Positions 48,627 to 62,148 of a DNA stretch of 64,000 bases are shown piece after piece. Position 1 is the first letter of the stretch. Every line of letters begins with the position of its first letter. The notes beneath the pieces were generated by a model that was given only the letters and a program-made list of their open reading frames with translations, searched no databases and was not told the DNA's origin. A program made the translations under genes and the position numbers. Source of the DNA: Fragosphaeria purpurea (Eukaryota > Ascomycota > Sordariomycetes > Ophiostomatales > Ophiostomataceae); the NCBI GenBank assembly GCA_002778095.1, contig PCDL01000001.1, positions 1-64,000 of the forward strand, given 5' to 3'.

Positions 48627-51600
48627 TATAAGAGTACGGCGGAAGATACGGAATAATAAAATAAAGATAGAAATAGAAATAAGTCGATAAAAAGTAGTCG
48701 TATTCTGATAAAAAATATATTGATAGATATAGAAAAAGATAAAGATATTAATAAAAAAGCATAAAGTTGATTGATAGAGAATTAGTTAAGAAAAGAAGAA
48801 AAGAAGATTAAAAGTAAGCGTATATACGAGGGGAGAAAAGAGGGGTAATATGGTATATTATACTATATTTCACTATATCTTCGTATAGCTAGCTATCGTC
48901 ACCTAGCTAGAAAGTTATTATTAAAAGCTCTTAATTAATAAATAGGCTTTATATAATTAAATCCTTAATAAATTACTTATTAATAGTAAAAGGATTAATA
49001 GTAGTAATATTTAACTTATTACTATAATATTAATAATATTATTTAAGGTAATTAAAGTAGCTTTAAAGACTATTAACGTTATTTCTTTTAAAAACGCGTT
49101 TACCGAATTTTATATTTTATAATTAGTATAGTACGTATTTTTTATTAACTATTTTATTAAATTTTAACCTTTAGTTAATAAAATTAAGGGTATAGGTTAT
49201 AACGTTTTAAACCTTTTTAAGTATATATTTCTTCTTTATAAATTTAAAACGATTAATTTAGTCTTTGTCCGGTAATTAAATTATAAATTAAAATATAGTA
49301 AAATTAACTTATTAAAGTTACCTAAAGAACTTTTTAAACGTTTTATATAAAAAAAAAAATAAACCGCGTATACATTTTTTTTAATAAAGTAGTAGGTTAA
49401 AAGGGTTTAAACGTATAAGGTAATAACTATAGTAACGTTAATATTAAGAAAAATAACGGTAACTATAAGGTTAAACCGCTTTATAACCGAGTTAAATTAA
49501 AGTAATAATAGTACTTCGAATAACGTTTTTTAACTAATTAGTTTACTCCGTATACGTATATATATATTCGATAAATTAAGAGTTTTACTTTAATTATAAC
49601 TTATATTATAAAGGTAGCGAATCGGCTTATTTTTAAAAATATCTTTATTTATAAAAATAGTAATAAGAGTACCGACACGGTATATACGGCGGTTAAAATA
49701 ATAATAATAATAATAATAAAAGTAACGGTTATTTAAATTAATAAATAATTTTAATATAATAACTTATTAATTTATAAGTCGGCCGCTTTACTTCTAGTCT
49801 TTTTAGTACGTCTTTTAATCTAGTTAACTCCGCTTAATATACTACGAGAGACTCGGTAATATTAAACTTCGGGGTGTTTTATAATACGTTTAATAACCCG
49901 GCTTAATTTATAACTTTAGAAAAGTTAATTAAATTTATTATAATAAACGTTATAAATAATCTTAAAATACGGTTTAAATACGTCGGCCGCGTATAATTTA
50001 CGGCCTTTTTATTAATAGGTTAAATTAATATAATTAACTTAATTACCGTATATTATTTAACCGACGCTTTTATTAATATAATTTTTACGGGCTACCTTCG
50101 TACCCGTAACGTTTATATTAACTCTTTAATAATACGTTATTCTTATAGTTTAAAAACGTTAAAATCGTTACGTTAAATTAATATTCGAATATCCTCTTCT
50201 TTAACTAGCTTTAATTAAAACGCCGTTAATAAAAACTCTTTTTAATTAACGTCGAATTTACCGTTATATATAAACGCTTATTATACGCCTCCCCTAATAT
50301 AGTTATTAAAGCTTATAAAAACGCTAGCTTAATTATAACTAGTAAGGTAAAGTATTATCCGACGTATTATATAATAAAGTTTATTAAAATAATTAGCCGA
50401 GCCCCGGCCATAAAGGTTACCGCTCCGGGATAACTTATCCGGACGGACGGTATTATATATTAGCCGGGATATTTAGGCTTTCGTTATATAATACACTTTA
50501 TTAATTAATACTTAGAATATTACTAAGTTAAGTTTATAATTTTTAAAGTTAATATTTTTAACGTTATTTTAAAGTTTATAGTTTACCTTAAATAATAATT
50601 AATCTTTAAATATAATCCCTTAAATTAAACGGTAGTAATAAGTTCGACCCTTTAACGGTATTATTCGGAAAAAGTCGCCTTTAAATTTAAGCCGATTATA
50701 AAGGTATTAATTTAATCTTTACTACTTTATATATATTATATATAAACGGTCGCTTTAAACGGGCCGGGCGTACGATTTATACTAAAACCCGTTTATCGTT
50801 AATTAAAACCGACCTTCCGTTTATATTATAACTCTTTACCGTTAAAACGGCTTATATAATTATTAATCTTTTATTAATAACGGTAAATCCAGATAACTAG
50901 TCGCTATACGAGCGACTTTTCCGTATATTAATTACCTCCGGGTTTATAGTTATCTTACGTACGTTTATATTAAGTAAACGTACCGTTAATAGTCCGATAA
51001 ATTCGGTCTCCGGGTTACCGTTAACCGGTTAATCGGTTATAACGGTTAATACGACCGTATCTTTTAAGTTTACTTTCCGGAGACCCGACGTATTTTTCGC
51101 GTCTTCTCGGTTCGTTTTTATAAAGGTTAACTCCCTTTTATTAAAGAAGAATAAAAGGTTTTAAAGGGTAAAGTTAATTTTTAAAAAGACGTAAATATAT
51201 ATTAATTAATAATAACTCGCCGTAAAAAAACCCCGGCCTCCGGTAAGAAGGTTACCGGGACGGAGTACGAGACGGCGCCGGTAACTTTAATAGTTACCCC
51301 GGTAGCCGCCCCCCGGTTTATTACTCCCGACTATATTAATAGATTATAATTACTAACTCCGGGATTAATACCGTACGGCGATCTTATAATAAAAGACAGT
51401 GACTTTATTTTACTCGACGACGACGAACTCTCTCCGACCGCCGAGAATAATTTACCGATAAATTATCTGTTTTTTCCGTCTCCGACAATATAAGTTATAA
51501 ATCCCGATATTTAATATATTAAAAATCTTACCCCCGAGCTATTAACCCCGTAGATTTCGGCTTTAAAAGTAGTTATTAATAAAAACGAATAAAGTGAATA

Positions 51601-53090
51601 AATAGATTAAATTATAAAGATTATTAATAAAGACTAAGAGGGAGAAAAAAGAATTTAAATAATAATTAAAGCGTCGTTTTTAAGGTAAATAACGATATAA
51701 AAAGTCCGTTACGTTAATTACTTTTAGAAGGTAGTTTATATACCGGTCTTTAGCTACGAGTCCGTTTTAATTATAAAGCGTTAAACGGTATAGGGTTTAA
51801 AAAGTTAAATTTAAAGAAAACTTTAACGGGTTTAATTACGATATTAATTAAGGAATAAAAATATTACTTCTTAAATATTAACTTTAACGGTTTAATTAAA
51901 AAGTTAAATTAAAAGATAAACGATTAATTATTTTCTCTCTCTGTTAAAGCCGTAAAAATTATAATTAACAGCGTCTTAAAGATTTATTATAAAGTTATTA
52001 AATCTTTAAACTATACTATTAAATAGTAATTAACGATAAAAGTATAAATCTATAATTTTTAATTATAAAAGCGTAATAACTTATTAACCGTCTACCTAGG
52101 TCTTACCCGGCCGCTAAGTTTTTATATAAAAGCCTATAAGCGTAAAAGTACGTTAAGTCGTCTATAAAAATTATAAAAAATAAAATATATAGTCCGCCGA
52201 AGATACTTTTACGTCCGTCGTTTTATTAACGGCCCTTAAAGTTTTTTTTAACTTACGTTATAATTAATAATCTTAAATTAAAGTAATTCGACTTTACCGT
52301 AACTTTTTTTAACGCTTTTTTATTAAACGGTATTAATATTTATATATCTTAACCTAGTAGTTTTTTTAACGGTATAAATAAGGTTTATAAACTTAATCGG
52401 GCCTTATACGGTTTAACGCGTAGTCCGCGTTAATAGTTTAATACTCTAAAGCCCGTTATAGAAGCTTTAAGTTTTTACCGTTTTTAGTTTTAAGTTATAC
52501 TTATTTAAAAATAACGAAGGGATCGTATTTTTAGTCTACGTCGACGATATTTTACTAGTAAGGTTAAACTTAACGAAAGTACGTTATATTAATAATCTTT
52601 TTAATAAAAATTTACTATAAAATATTTAAGCGTAACTACTCCTTTTCTAGGTTATAATATTTATTACGATAGAGTTAATCGTATAACTTTTTTTAACTAA
52701 TAAATATATACGAAAAGCCTTTTAAAAAAAACTAAATTATAATAATTTTAACGGTATAGCCACTCTTTAACCTCCGGAATTTTAACTTTTTATAGAATAA
52801 AACTTAGATTTTATACGTTAAAAAGAATACTAAGAGTTAACGGGCTTAATTAACTACCTAGCGGTTTATACACGCCCTAACATCGTGTATATATATAATA
52901 AACTCTCCGAAGTTAATAAAGGTTCCGATAAAGCTTATTAAAATCTCGTTAAATATTTTAAAAGGTATATTAAAACGACGGAAATATACTACTTAGCCTA
53001 AAACGTAGTTAATATTAAAAATCTATTACTTTTAAATTTTAAGGTAGGAAATTAATTCGTTAATTTTAATTTTAATTTACCTAAAAATTA
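48627..53090 (+). mobile_element. Ty1/Copia element, 3'-truncated, RIP-inactivated
   Basis: A 5' LTR (about 48,627-49,125) begins TATAAGAGTACGG, originally TG. It is followed by a sequence that may be a mutated primer-binding site (TTAGTATAG) and a decayed gag-pol. The pre-integrase region has a GLGNI-like zinc motif remnant near 49,850. The reverse transcriptase has VYVDDILL at about 52,530-52,555, the Copia form of the catalytic box. No 3' LTR follows, since homology stops near 53,090 in simple AT repeats, so the 3' end is lost. All frames carry RIP stops. Confidence 0.78.
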
Positions 53091-53279
53091 AATTAAATTA
53101 AAAAATTAAAATTAATTAAATTAAATTAAAAATTAATTTAATAGTTATTATAATTAGATAATAAATATATATAAAGTAAATTATAAAAAAATATATTAAA
53201 AAGCTTATACTTAAAAATTATAATAAATTTATATATATAAAAATAAATTTTTAAAATAATACTTTTTTAATAAATTATA

Positions 53280-53480
53280 TAATAAATTCGTAATATTAAT
53301 AGTGAATTCGTAATAATAGTGGTAAATTTATAATAATAGTGGTAAATTTATAATAATAGTAACGAATTTATAATATTAGTAGCGAATTTATAATATAAGT
53401 AACGAATTTATAATAATAATAGTAAATTCGTAATATAAGTGGTAAATTTATAATATTAATAGTAAATTTATACGTATAGT
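53280..53480. repeat. ~20-bp tandem repeat
   Basis: About nine imperfect units of AATTTATAATAATAGTGGTA type. The GTGG/GTAG alternation between units is what CpA/TpG mutation with partial escape would give. Confidence 0.8.
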
Positions 53481-56299
53481 AATTAAATATTAACGAATAT
53501 ATACGTTAAAAAGGTATAAATATATTACTTACCCCCCTTTTAATAGTTTTTTTTTATCTTTAAGATTTTAAAGTTTATTTATTATTACTATAACTTTAAG
53601 TTTTATTTATTTTAACTTTTATATTACTTTTAAATTTTTATTTTTTAGGAATAGATTTAAACTCTTATATTCCGACCATTAAATCGGTACCTTCTTCGCG
53701 TATTACTATTCTTAGTAATACCGAATTAAAAAAAATTTCGAATATAAATATTAAAAAAGAGTTAATTATAATAGCCCGGGTTTCGAATTAGACGATTCTA
53801 ATTCACCGATTTATATTATTAAAAATAAGCTTATTTTACGTACTTTACTACCTATTACCGAAAATAAAAATCGAAAAGTACGTGTTACTTATACTAGGTA
53901 CGTTCTTTTTCTTTTTCTTTTTATTAATAGTTTTATTTAACTACTCTTATAAAAAAGACGACGAATTATAAAGCTTTTAAAGCTCGAATTACGTATAGTA
54001 CTATAAAAAACCCCACTCGAATATAACTTATAATAAATAAACAGAGGGTGTTTTAACTAAAAGTAAGTTATTAATATTAAAAATAACTTATAACTTATAT
54101 AAAAATAACTTTTATTTTATATTAATATATACTATAGAAGAAGACGTAGATAATTCGCCTAGAACGACGTTTTTTAATCTTTAGTCTCGAAAACGGTTAC
54201 GGACTAATACTATTATTAAATATAAATAACGACTTTAACGAAGACGAAGTCTTTAATAAACTTTTAACGTTTATTATAAAAAATAAACTATCTTTTAATA
54301 TACTATATTTAAAGTCGTTTAAAGACTTACTAGTTTATTATAACCGGTACGTTTTTTATTAGTAATTATAAAAATAAAAATAAATTAATTTTTATTAATA
54401 TTAATAGATTTTCACCGGTTATTAATCGAAAATAAAAATAAAAAATATATTAAATAATACTTATACGATAAATTTATCGGCTTTTAACCGCGAATTAAAC
54501 GTAAATATAAAAAGTCCGGATTATTTTTTTTAATATTCGATATTTAGACGTCGAATATATAAACAGCTTATATAAGTATTATTATAGCCTATATAAACAG
54601 TGATTTTAAGCTTATTTATAAGCTAATTAGTATATATATTATTTTTATTATTTTTAGTTTTTATTTTAGCTTTTAGTATTAATATTATTTTTATTAACTT
54701 ATAAAGGATTTAATAAATTAAATGAAACCTATACGGGCGAATATATTTATAGAGAGTTTTTAAACTCTCTTAAAATCTATCCTTCTTTAATATTACCGAA
54801 TATTTTAAGGTACATTTTTTATACGTATTTTACTTAATCTTTTAACTTTTTTATTTTAATTAATATATTATTATTAGTATTATACGAGATAACGCTTTAA
54901 ATAATAATACGTTTATTACCTCTTTTAAAGAGGTATATAAAAGCGTATTATATAAAGACTTTAATAACGATATAAAATACGTTACTTATATAATTAATTT
55001 AGTGGTAAAAGATATATTATCTTTATTTTTATCCTTATTAACTAATAGTACGGATAACGAAAACGTACTAAGTAAGTGTTTTTTTTACTATTAATCAATT
55101 ATTAATAAATAACGGTTATTAATTTATATTAAGATATTATTATATAAATTCGACGATTAATTACTATTATAAAATATATATAAAAAAATTACGATTTACT
55201 TCGATACAGGTTATAACGTTTTATTTAATAAGGCGACTTTCCGAATAACTTTAATATTAACGTTATACCGTTAGGCTAGTTATTTCTTATTTATTTTTAA
55301 CTATTAATTAATATATATAAAATTCTTAGATAAAGTGACGCGTTAGAACTCGACGTACTATATAGTAAAAACGTTTTTAAACGTAAAAAGCCCCTTAATA
55401 TACGTTAAAAATAATACGACTAATAACGATTTTAAAATATTTTTTTAACGGCCGATATATAGTTAATTATTAAATACTTTAAACTTATTTTTAAAATATT
55501 TTTTAAACTATTAATTAAACTATAAGGCTAAACTTATATAATGTTATTAAAAGAATTACTATATATTTAAATAATTTATAATAAGTTTAACGGCTTAATA
55601 CACCTTTTTAAAACGAAAGTAAGGTTAAATACCGAACTAGTACGTTTTTATTTATTTTTTTATTTATTTATTTATTTATTTATTCATTTATTTATTTATT
55701 TATTTTTAACTAATAATAATTATTTAATCTTTATATTTTAATAATTTTAATATAGCTATTAATAACTATATTAAAAAGCTCGAAAAATACTTTCTACGAA
55801 AATTATTAGCAGATATATTAAAAGACTATAAACCGTTTATTCTTAGTCTTATTTTAAACCTAAGGTTTAAAACTATATACTTTAAAAAGAACGGCTTACT
55901 ATACTATTACCTAAATATTTATATCGACACTATAAATATTTTAAAAAACGAATATAATAAGTAAATATAATTAACTTATTTTAAACGTTAATATTAATAC
56001 TAACTATTATAGTATTAATATACCGTTAAATACGGGTATAAACCTAAATATATCTTTCGACGAATTAAATAATAAAATAAATAATAAAGATTTATATAAC
56101 GTTATAAACCCCGATTTATCCGATTTAAACAAAGAATTATATATAAAGAAAAAAATAGTGAAAGATATAGTTATTATTTATTTATTAAAAGAAAAAGAAG
56201 AATAAAAAGTACGTTTTAACTATTTATTTAATAATTAATTAATTAATTAACTAAAATAATAGTTAATAAAATTAAAAAACTCGATAATAAACGCGTAGT
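53481..56299. other. RIP-mutated DNA, no element recognised
   Basis: 2.8 kb of AT-rich, CA/TG-depleted sequence. A (TTTA)n microsatellite lies at about 55,646-55,706. Some stretches read as decayed protein but without any family motif I can name. Confidence 0.5.
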
Positions 56300-59200
56300 A
56301 TTATAATAACGCGCGTATTATTAAAAATATTAATAGTTTATCGTTAATTAGTCGTTAATCCCTCGCCGCGATAACGTATACTAGCGCCGGTAACGCGTAT
56401 TACGCGAAGGGGAAAGTAACCTTAACGCTTCCCGCTACGTACCGACCGAAGGTTAATTAATTAACCTTCGTAATAATACCGCGACCTTTACCGATTATTA
56501 TTAAAATAAAATTTTTATTAATACTAGAATCGAAAAGTATATCTTTCTAGGTAAAATAAACGAAGTTTACGTAATAATACGTAACGTTATTACGGCGATA
56601 TAGCTTATTATTATAATACGTTAAAAACTTAAAGTAGTTTTTTATATAATTAATACTTTTAAATTAACGACTTACCCTTTAACTTACGTTTAAACCTTAG
56701 CCTAAGTATTTATTTAGGTTATAATTAACTTAGAAAGGGATCGTTACGAACTTAGAATTTATACGGAAAAAACCGCGTCTTTTTTAATACGTAATTATTA
56801 AAAAATTACGAAAGTTATTAACGTAGTTATCGGTTTTTAAGGCGACGTAGTTAAAATACGTTAATTATTAAACGGCGATATTATTATCCGCTTTTAATAA
56901 CCGGTCGTACGTTACGTATTTAATACGTTTTAAATTATTAAAACTTTTAACGAATCCGTAAAACTTAAATTAAAAACTTTTTTAGTTTTAATTAAAAATA
57001 TACCGGTCGCGCTTTATATAAACGAGGCGATATTATAATTATATAACCTACGTATTATAAAAATTATAATCTATACTATTAAAATATTATTAAAAAAAAA
57101 TAATATCTTAAGATAAATCCCCCTTTACTTTATTAATATTAACGTAGTATAAAGACTATACGACCGAGGCCTCGTTTTAAAGTTATAACTTTTTTATTAT
57201 AAATTATTTATAATAATAATATAAATTATAAGATATTATAATTACTACTTTTTCGGATATTTATTTAAATTTTATATAAAGTAAGTCCGTTACGGCTTTT
57301 ATATAAAACCGGTATACTTAAAGGATAATATATACACTTTATCTTTAACGATATTATACCGAGTTTATATTAATTACCGAGGGAACTACCCGGTATAAAA
57401 CTCGAAATATTTAACGGTAACCGTAGTTAAGAAATAAGCCGCGGTAATGTATTTATATAAACCGCGTATATTTTATATAACGATAACTACGTTAACTTAT
57501 AACTATACTACGGATAACTTACCCCGGAAAAGATTATACCCCCCTCCTTTAACTATTAACGTTAACCTTAACTATTAAGGAAGACCTTCGAAGCTTACGG
57601 TACTTTATAATATTATAAACTTAAATATTATTAACTTATTCTCCTTCTTTCCGTAATAATTAACGTTTAGTATTATATCGCCGCGAACTTATATTAATAA
57701 TTAAATACTCGATAACTTACCTTAATTAATAATAACGATACCGGCTTTATAAGAAATATAATTATAATTACGGTAACTTAATAAAATATTAACCGAAATA
57801 AAGATAATATAAAAATAACGTTACGAGATTATAACGAACTAAATATTATAACTATTTAAGAATTATACCTTACCTTATATAAATAACTATAGTTACCCTT
57901 ATTTATACCTTACTTTTTAATCCTCGCCCCCGGCCGTATAATAATATTTATATATTAACGTTAAAAACTTATAACGTAGTCGTATTAAGTAGGTAACGAT
58001 TAATACGTAATTATATTATAACTATTATATTAACTGTAAATAACTATTTAATTAATTTACTTATTAAACTTAAACCTTTTTATATAAGATAACCCGTTTA
58101 AGAAAATTAATATAACGTTATAATAAGATCGTTACTTTTATTAAAAGACTTTAATATATATCACTTAATATAAGATTAATACGATAAGTTATTAAGATAT
58201 ATAAATATACTCCTTTAAATTATATACCGTATTAACCTTAAACTATTAACTTTATATAGGATAATAATATAGTTAAGTTATAAACGCCGCAACTTAATTA
58301 TAAACCTCGTATAAACGTTATAAGGCTTTTACGTTTAAAGCCTTAATCCGTTAACCTTCGTCGGATTAGACTATATATTATTAATATATAATATCTCCGT
58401 TAACTTACCTCTCTTAATAAACCTTTTTAAATAAAACTAGAAAAACTTCGACGTTAACTTCGTAAAAGCTTTCGCGATAATAATACCGTTAAGTAACGTC
58501 GACGAACTTTTTATAAAAAATAAACTCGAAGTATATACTTAAATAATTATTAAAGCCTTATAAAATATTATTAATAAATACGTTAAATTAAAAAAATCTT
58601 AAAATAAACCTTATAACTATAATAAAATACGGAAACTAAAACGATATTACGGGTATCTCGTAAAACGTACCGGATATAGTCGGTAAACCGTACCGACTTT
58701 AACTAGTATTTATATTAACGGGTATAAAAGTTATATTATTTAACTATTAAATAAACGAAGTACGAATAATAATATAAAGAAGTCGATACGATAAATAAAA
58801 GCTTAACTAACTTATAAAACTTAATTAAATAGGCCCGCTTATAAAGTTACACCCTCCGAGAATTAACCTACCTCTTACTATTAATAAAAAATAACTTAAA
58901 CGACGGTTTAACGATATTATACTCCGATAAAGGCGAAGTACTCGTATAACGGTTCTTCCCGCCGTTATTAATAAACCTTACTAATATACTTACCTTTTAA
59001 TAAAAAATATTAATAATCGAAATAAACTTACTTATAAGTTTAAATAACGTCGTAATAATAATTTTAAAGATAAAACTATAAAAGGTATTAAGTTCGGATA
59101 ACCTATTAATAAGATTTCTTATAACGTTAAAGAAATAACTTTATACCGTTATTATATATATCGCGACGGTTAATATAATATTCGGTTATTACCCGTTATA

Positions 59201-59646
59201 CTTCCGGTAAGTTAACGTAGTCGTATTCGTAAAATTAAATAAATTAATTAAAACGAAATAAATAACCGGCGTATACCGTTTAATCTTATTATTAAATATA
59301 GTCGGTAAAGTAATAAAAATATTAATTATTTATAAACTTATAACGATAACGGAAAGATATAACCTTCTTTTAAATAATTAATTTAATAACCGAGTTAATC
59401 GTTTTACCGAAACTACGTACCTTTTACTCCGTACTTTAATATACTCGGCTTAAAATTTAAACGCGGAAATAATATTACTTTAACTTAATATTAAAAGGGC
59501 CTTTAATACGGTTAACTATAAACGCTTTTTATATATACTTTATTATAAAGGATTACCGCTTACGTTTATACGTTAATATTATAACTTTTTTTATTAACCG
59601 TTTAATTACCTTATTATTCGATAATAAAGTTATATTTAAATACTAT
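56300..59646 (+). mobile_element. Tad-like LINE retrotransposon, 3'-truncated, RIP-inactivated
   Basis: Plus-strand non-LTR element. ORF1 (about 56.3-57.6 kb) ends in a zinc-knuckle region at about 57,220-57,335. The Cys and His codons now read Tyr, and the spacing fits Cx2Cx4Hx4C followed by a second knuckle. ORF2 starts with an APE endonuclease (LLKDFNIYH at about 58,138-58,164, the GDFN-HH block of the family). The reverse transcriptase follows (LNLIIKYSR at about 59.28 kb, FNNRVNRFTE near 59.39 kb, IKRAFNTVNYKRF at about 59,487-59,530). The RT is cut at 59,646, exactly where a chromovirus LTR begins, so its catalytic YADD block is absent. ORF1 plus APE-RT is the Tad/CgT1 layout of ascomycetes. 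The left limit is approximate. Confidence 0.8.
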
Positions 59647-59911
59647 TATTACGGATAAAGGTTATTCCTATAAGAAACCTTACGGATTACCCCGCGGCCT
59701 AGGATAAAGAAGTGGGTATTAGACTTAAAATAAAATCTACCTAGATTCTACCTAGAGTCTATAATTATTCTTATTATATATATCGGGCACCGTTTACTTT
59801 TATAGAATAAAAAAAGGGTAAGAGTTAATTTTAATAATACTTACCCTTTACGATTTAAATTTAGGCTATATTCTTATATTATCCTACCTTTATTTATTAA
59901 ACCCTTTAATA
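59647..59911 (+). repeat. LTR of the truncated chromovirus copy
   Basis: 265 bp, the same length and ends as the LTRs at 4513-4777 and 12616-12880. Confidence 0.9.
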
Positions 59912-60938
59912 ATTTTAACTTTTTTATTAATTAAGTAACCGTAAAGAATTCTAAAAGTATAACTTTTTAATCGAAGGGAAATTCGAAAGAAAAACGAACC
60001 CCCGTTAAAAGTGCTCTATTTCCGGTAAAATCCGTAAAGGCTAGACCGTCTTAACCGTTTAACGTTATAATAACCGTTACGGAAGGGGGCGACGTATTTA
60101 TATCTATAGTAAATAACGTACCGTTTCCGATATCTTCCGTCGAAATTTAACTTAAAGAGGAAAACGTACGGGTATAATAACTAACCTAACTAAAAGTAAT
60201 TCGATGTTAAGTAAGGGAGCTCGAGATTAAACTTAAAATCTAATAAGAAACCCCTAAGTTTAATATAATAAACGAGCCTTAAGTAATAAGAGCGCCCCGA
60301 AGGACGGTTATATTATTAAAAGAAGACGACTTTAATAATAATCCCGACGAAAACTTTAACGACGAGTCCTCTTCGAACGAAAAAAGAGAATCGCGGTGTA
60401 ATAAAGGGAAAAACGTTACCTTACCGTCGCCCGAGAAATATTACGAAGATTATATATTTTAATAACGGGACGATTAAAAGGCGGCGTTAATTTATTTATT
60501 TAAAGCCGCTTTACGGAAATTCGGTTTAGAAAGGTAACGGATTTTAATAGTATTAAACTTAATAAAAACTTTATATTTAACGTAATAAGAATAATACGTA
60601 AAGGCGTTAAAATTAAACGAATAAATAATAATAATTAAGTCGTAGGTAACGTTCGAAATTTAGTTAACTATTTTAACCTTAAAATCGGAAGATACTTATC
60701 TTATTATTATATCTCGGTATTTTAAAGCTAGGTAAAATTTAAAGTAATCCCCGATAAAGTATAATATTATACTACGCTCCCTCGAAAAGAAAATCGATCC
60801 GCTCTTACCGCGGTTTACCTATATCCGTTTCTTTTTAGGGCTAATTAAAGAAACTTAATATAATTTAATTATAGGCGAATTCACTTTAAATTCCCCCCGG
60901 ACTAAGGTTTTATAACGTACGGAGAAAATTTAAAAAGT
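59647..60938 (+). mobile_element. Truncated second copy of the chromovirus (5' LTR + gag start)
   Basis: Colinear with 4513 to about 5,810. A 265-bp LTR (59,647-59,911) is followed by about 1,030 bp of leader and gag. Similarity stops at about 60,938, where Copia LTR sequence begins. It is more mutated than the copy near the telomere, with changes beyond CpA (for example CCCCGCGGA to CCTTACGGA), so it is probably older or has been through more RIP cycles. Its LTR start coincides with the break in the LINE. Confidence 0.88.
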
Positions 60939-61440
60939 ATTATAAAATATAAAATTCGGTAAACGTGTTTTTAAAAGAAATAACGTTAATAGTCTTTAAA
61001 GCTACTTTAATTACCTTAAATAATATTATTAATATTATAGTAATAAGTTAAATATTACTACTATTAATCCTTTTACTATTAATAAGTAATTTATTAAGGA
61101 TTTAATTATATAAAGCCTATTTATTAATTAAGAGCTTTTAATAATAGCTTTCTAGTCAGGTGACGATAGCTGGCTATACGAAGATGTGGTGAAATATAGT
61201 GTGATATACTATATTACCCCTCTTCTCTCCCCTCGTATATACGCTTACTTTTAATCTTCTTTTCTTTTTTTCTTAACCAATTCACCATTAATCAACTTTA
61301 TACTTTTCTATCAACATCTTTATCTTTTTCTGTATCTATCGATATATTTTTCATCAGAATACGACTACGTTTCATCGACTTATTTCTATTTCTATCTTTA
61401 TTTTATTATTCCGTATTTTCCGCCGTACTCTTATATTTTT
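60939..61440 (-). repeat. Copia LTR, minus orientation, half unmutated
   Basis: Reverse complement of 48,627-49,125. It begins exactly at the LTR's internal end, so it behaves like a solo LTR. From about 61,150 to 61,370 it retains many CA/TG (GTCAGGTGACGATAGCTGG, ATCAACTTTATAC), whereas 60,940-61,140 is RIP-mutated. Gypsy sequence does not resume on its right, so it is not a clean insertion into the Gypsy copy. Confidence 0.78.
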
Positions 61441-61795
61441 AAATTAATAACGTATATTAATATTTTAATTTTTATTAATTTTAATATTACTTTAATTATT
61501 TTTTATACTATTTACTTTTTACTTTACTTTAACTTATATTAATAAGTTTTATATAATAATAGGTTATATATTATAACGGTGTCGTTAAATAGTAAATTTA
61601 AAAAAATAAAGGCCTAGTTAACTATTAAGATTAAATAGTCTTTTATATAATAAACGTAGCTATTATTTTATTTAATATACTTTTATAAAAAAACATTTTT
61701 TAAAACATTTCTTATATTTTTAATTATAAAAAGTAAAAAAAATAAAAAATAAAAAATAGAAAGATAAACTTAATTTTTAGTTAATTTAATTTAAG
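61441..61795. other. RIP-mutated spacer
   Basis: AT-rich, CA/TG-poor, nothing recognised. Normal dinucleotide use resumes near 61,795 (AAGTCCAGAGTGGGACTCCC). Confidence 0.5.
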
Positions 61796-62148
61796 TCCAG
61801 AGTGGGACTCCCTTAATACGTAAGTCGGGTAAGTATATAACGATATATGTAACTAAGCTACCATATTATGTAAAAGCCACGTTTCGCGATGGTCACGTAT
61901 CCTTATTATTTGCATGTTTTTTTAGGTGTACTGAACTGGCGCCAGCAACAATAAAAAGTGGAGAAAATATACCTCCGCAATAACGCTCAGGATTTATCAC
62001 CGCGAGAAATTTAACGAAAGCCATCTATGTTGTGAGGGAAGGACAATAAAGCAAGCTGAGCGTACATTCCTTGCTACTCCAATTATCACTTGACCATTTC
62101 TGTTTCCCTCTCCAACCCTTTTAAACTTGTTATATCACAACCGAAACC
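61796..62148 (+). promoter_or_regulatory. Upstream region of the complex I subunit gene
   Basis: About 350 bp of normal composition between the RIP boundary and the start codon. It includes a pyrimidine-rich stretch just before the ATG (TTTCTGTTTCCCTCTCCAACCC), usual for fungal housekeeping genes. Confidence 0.5.
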
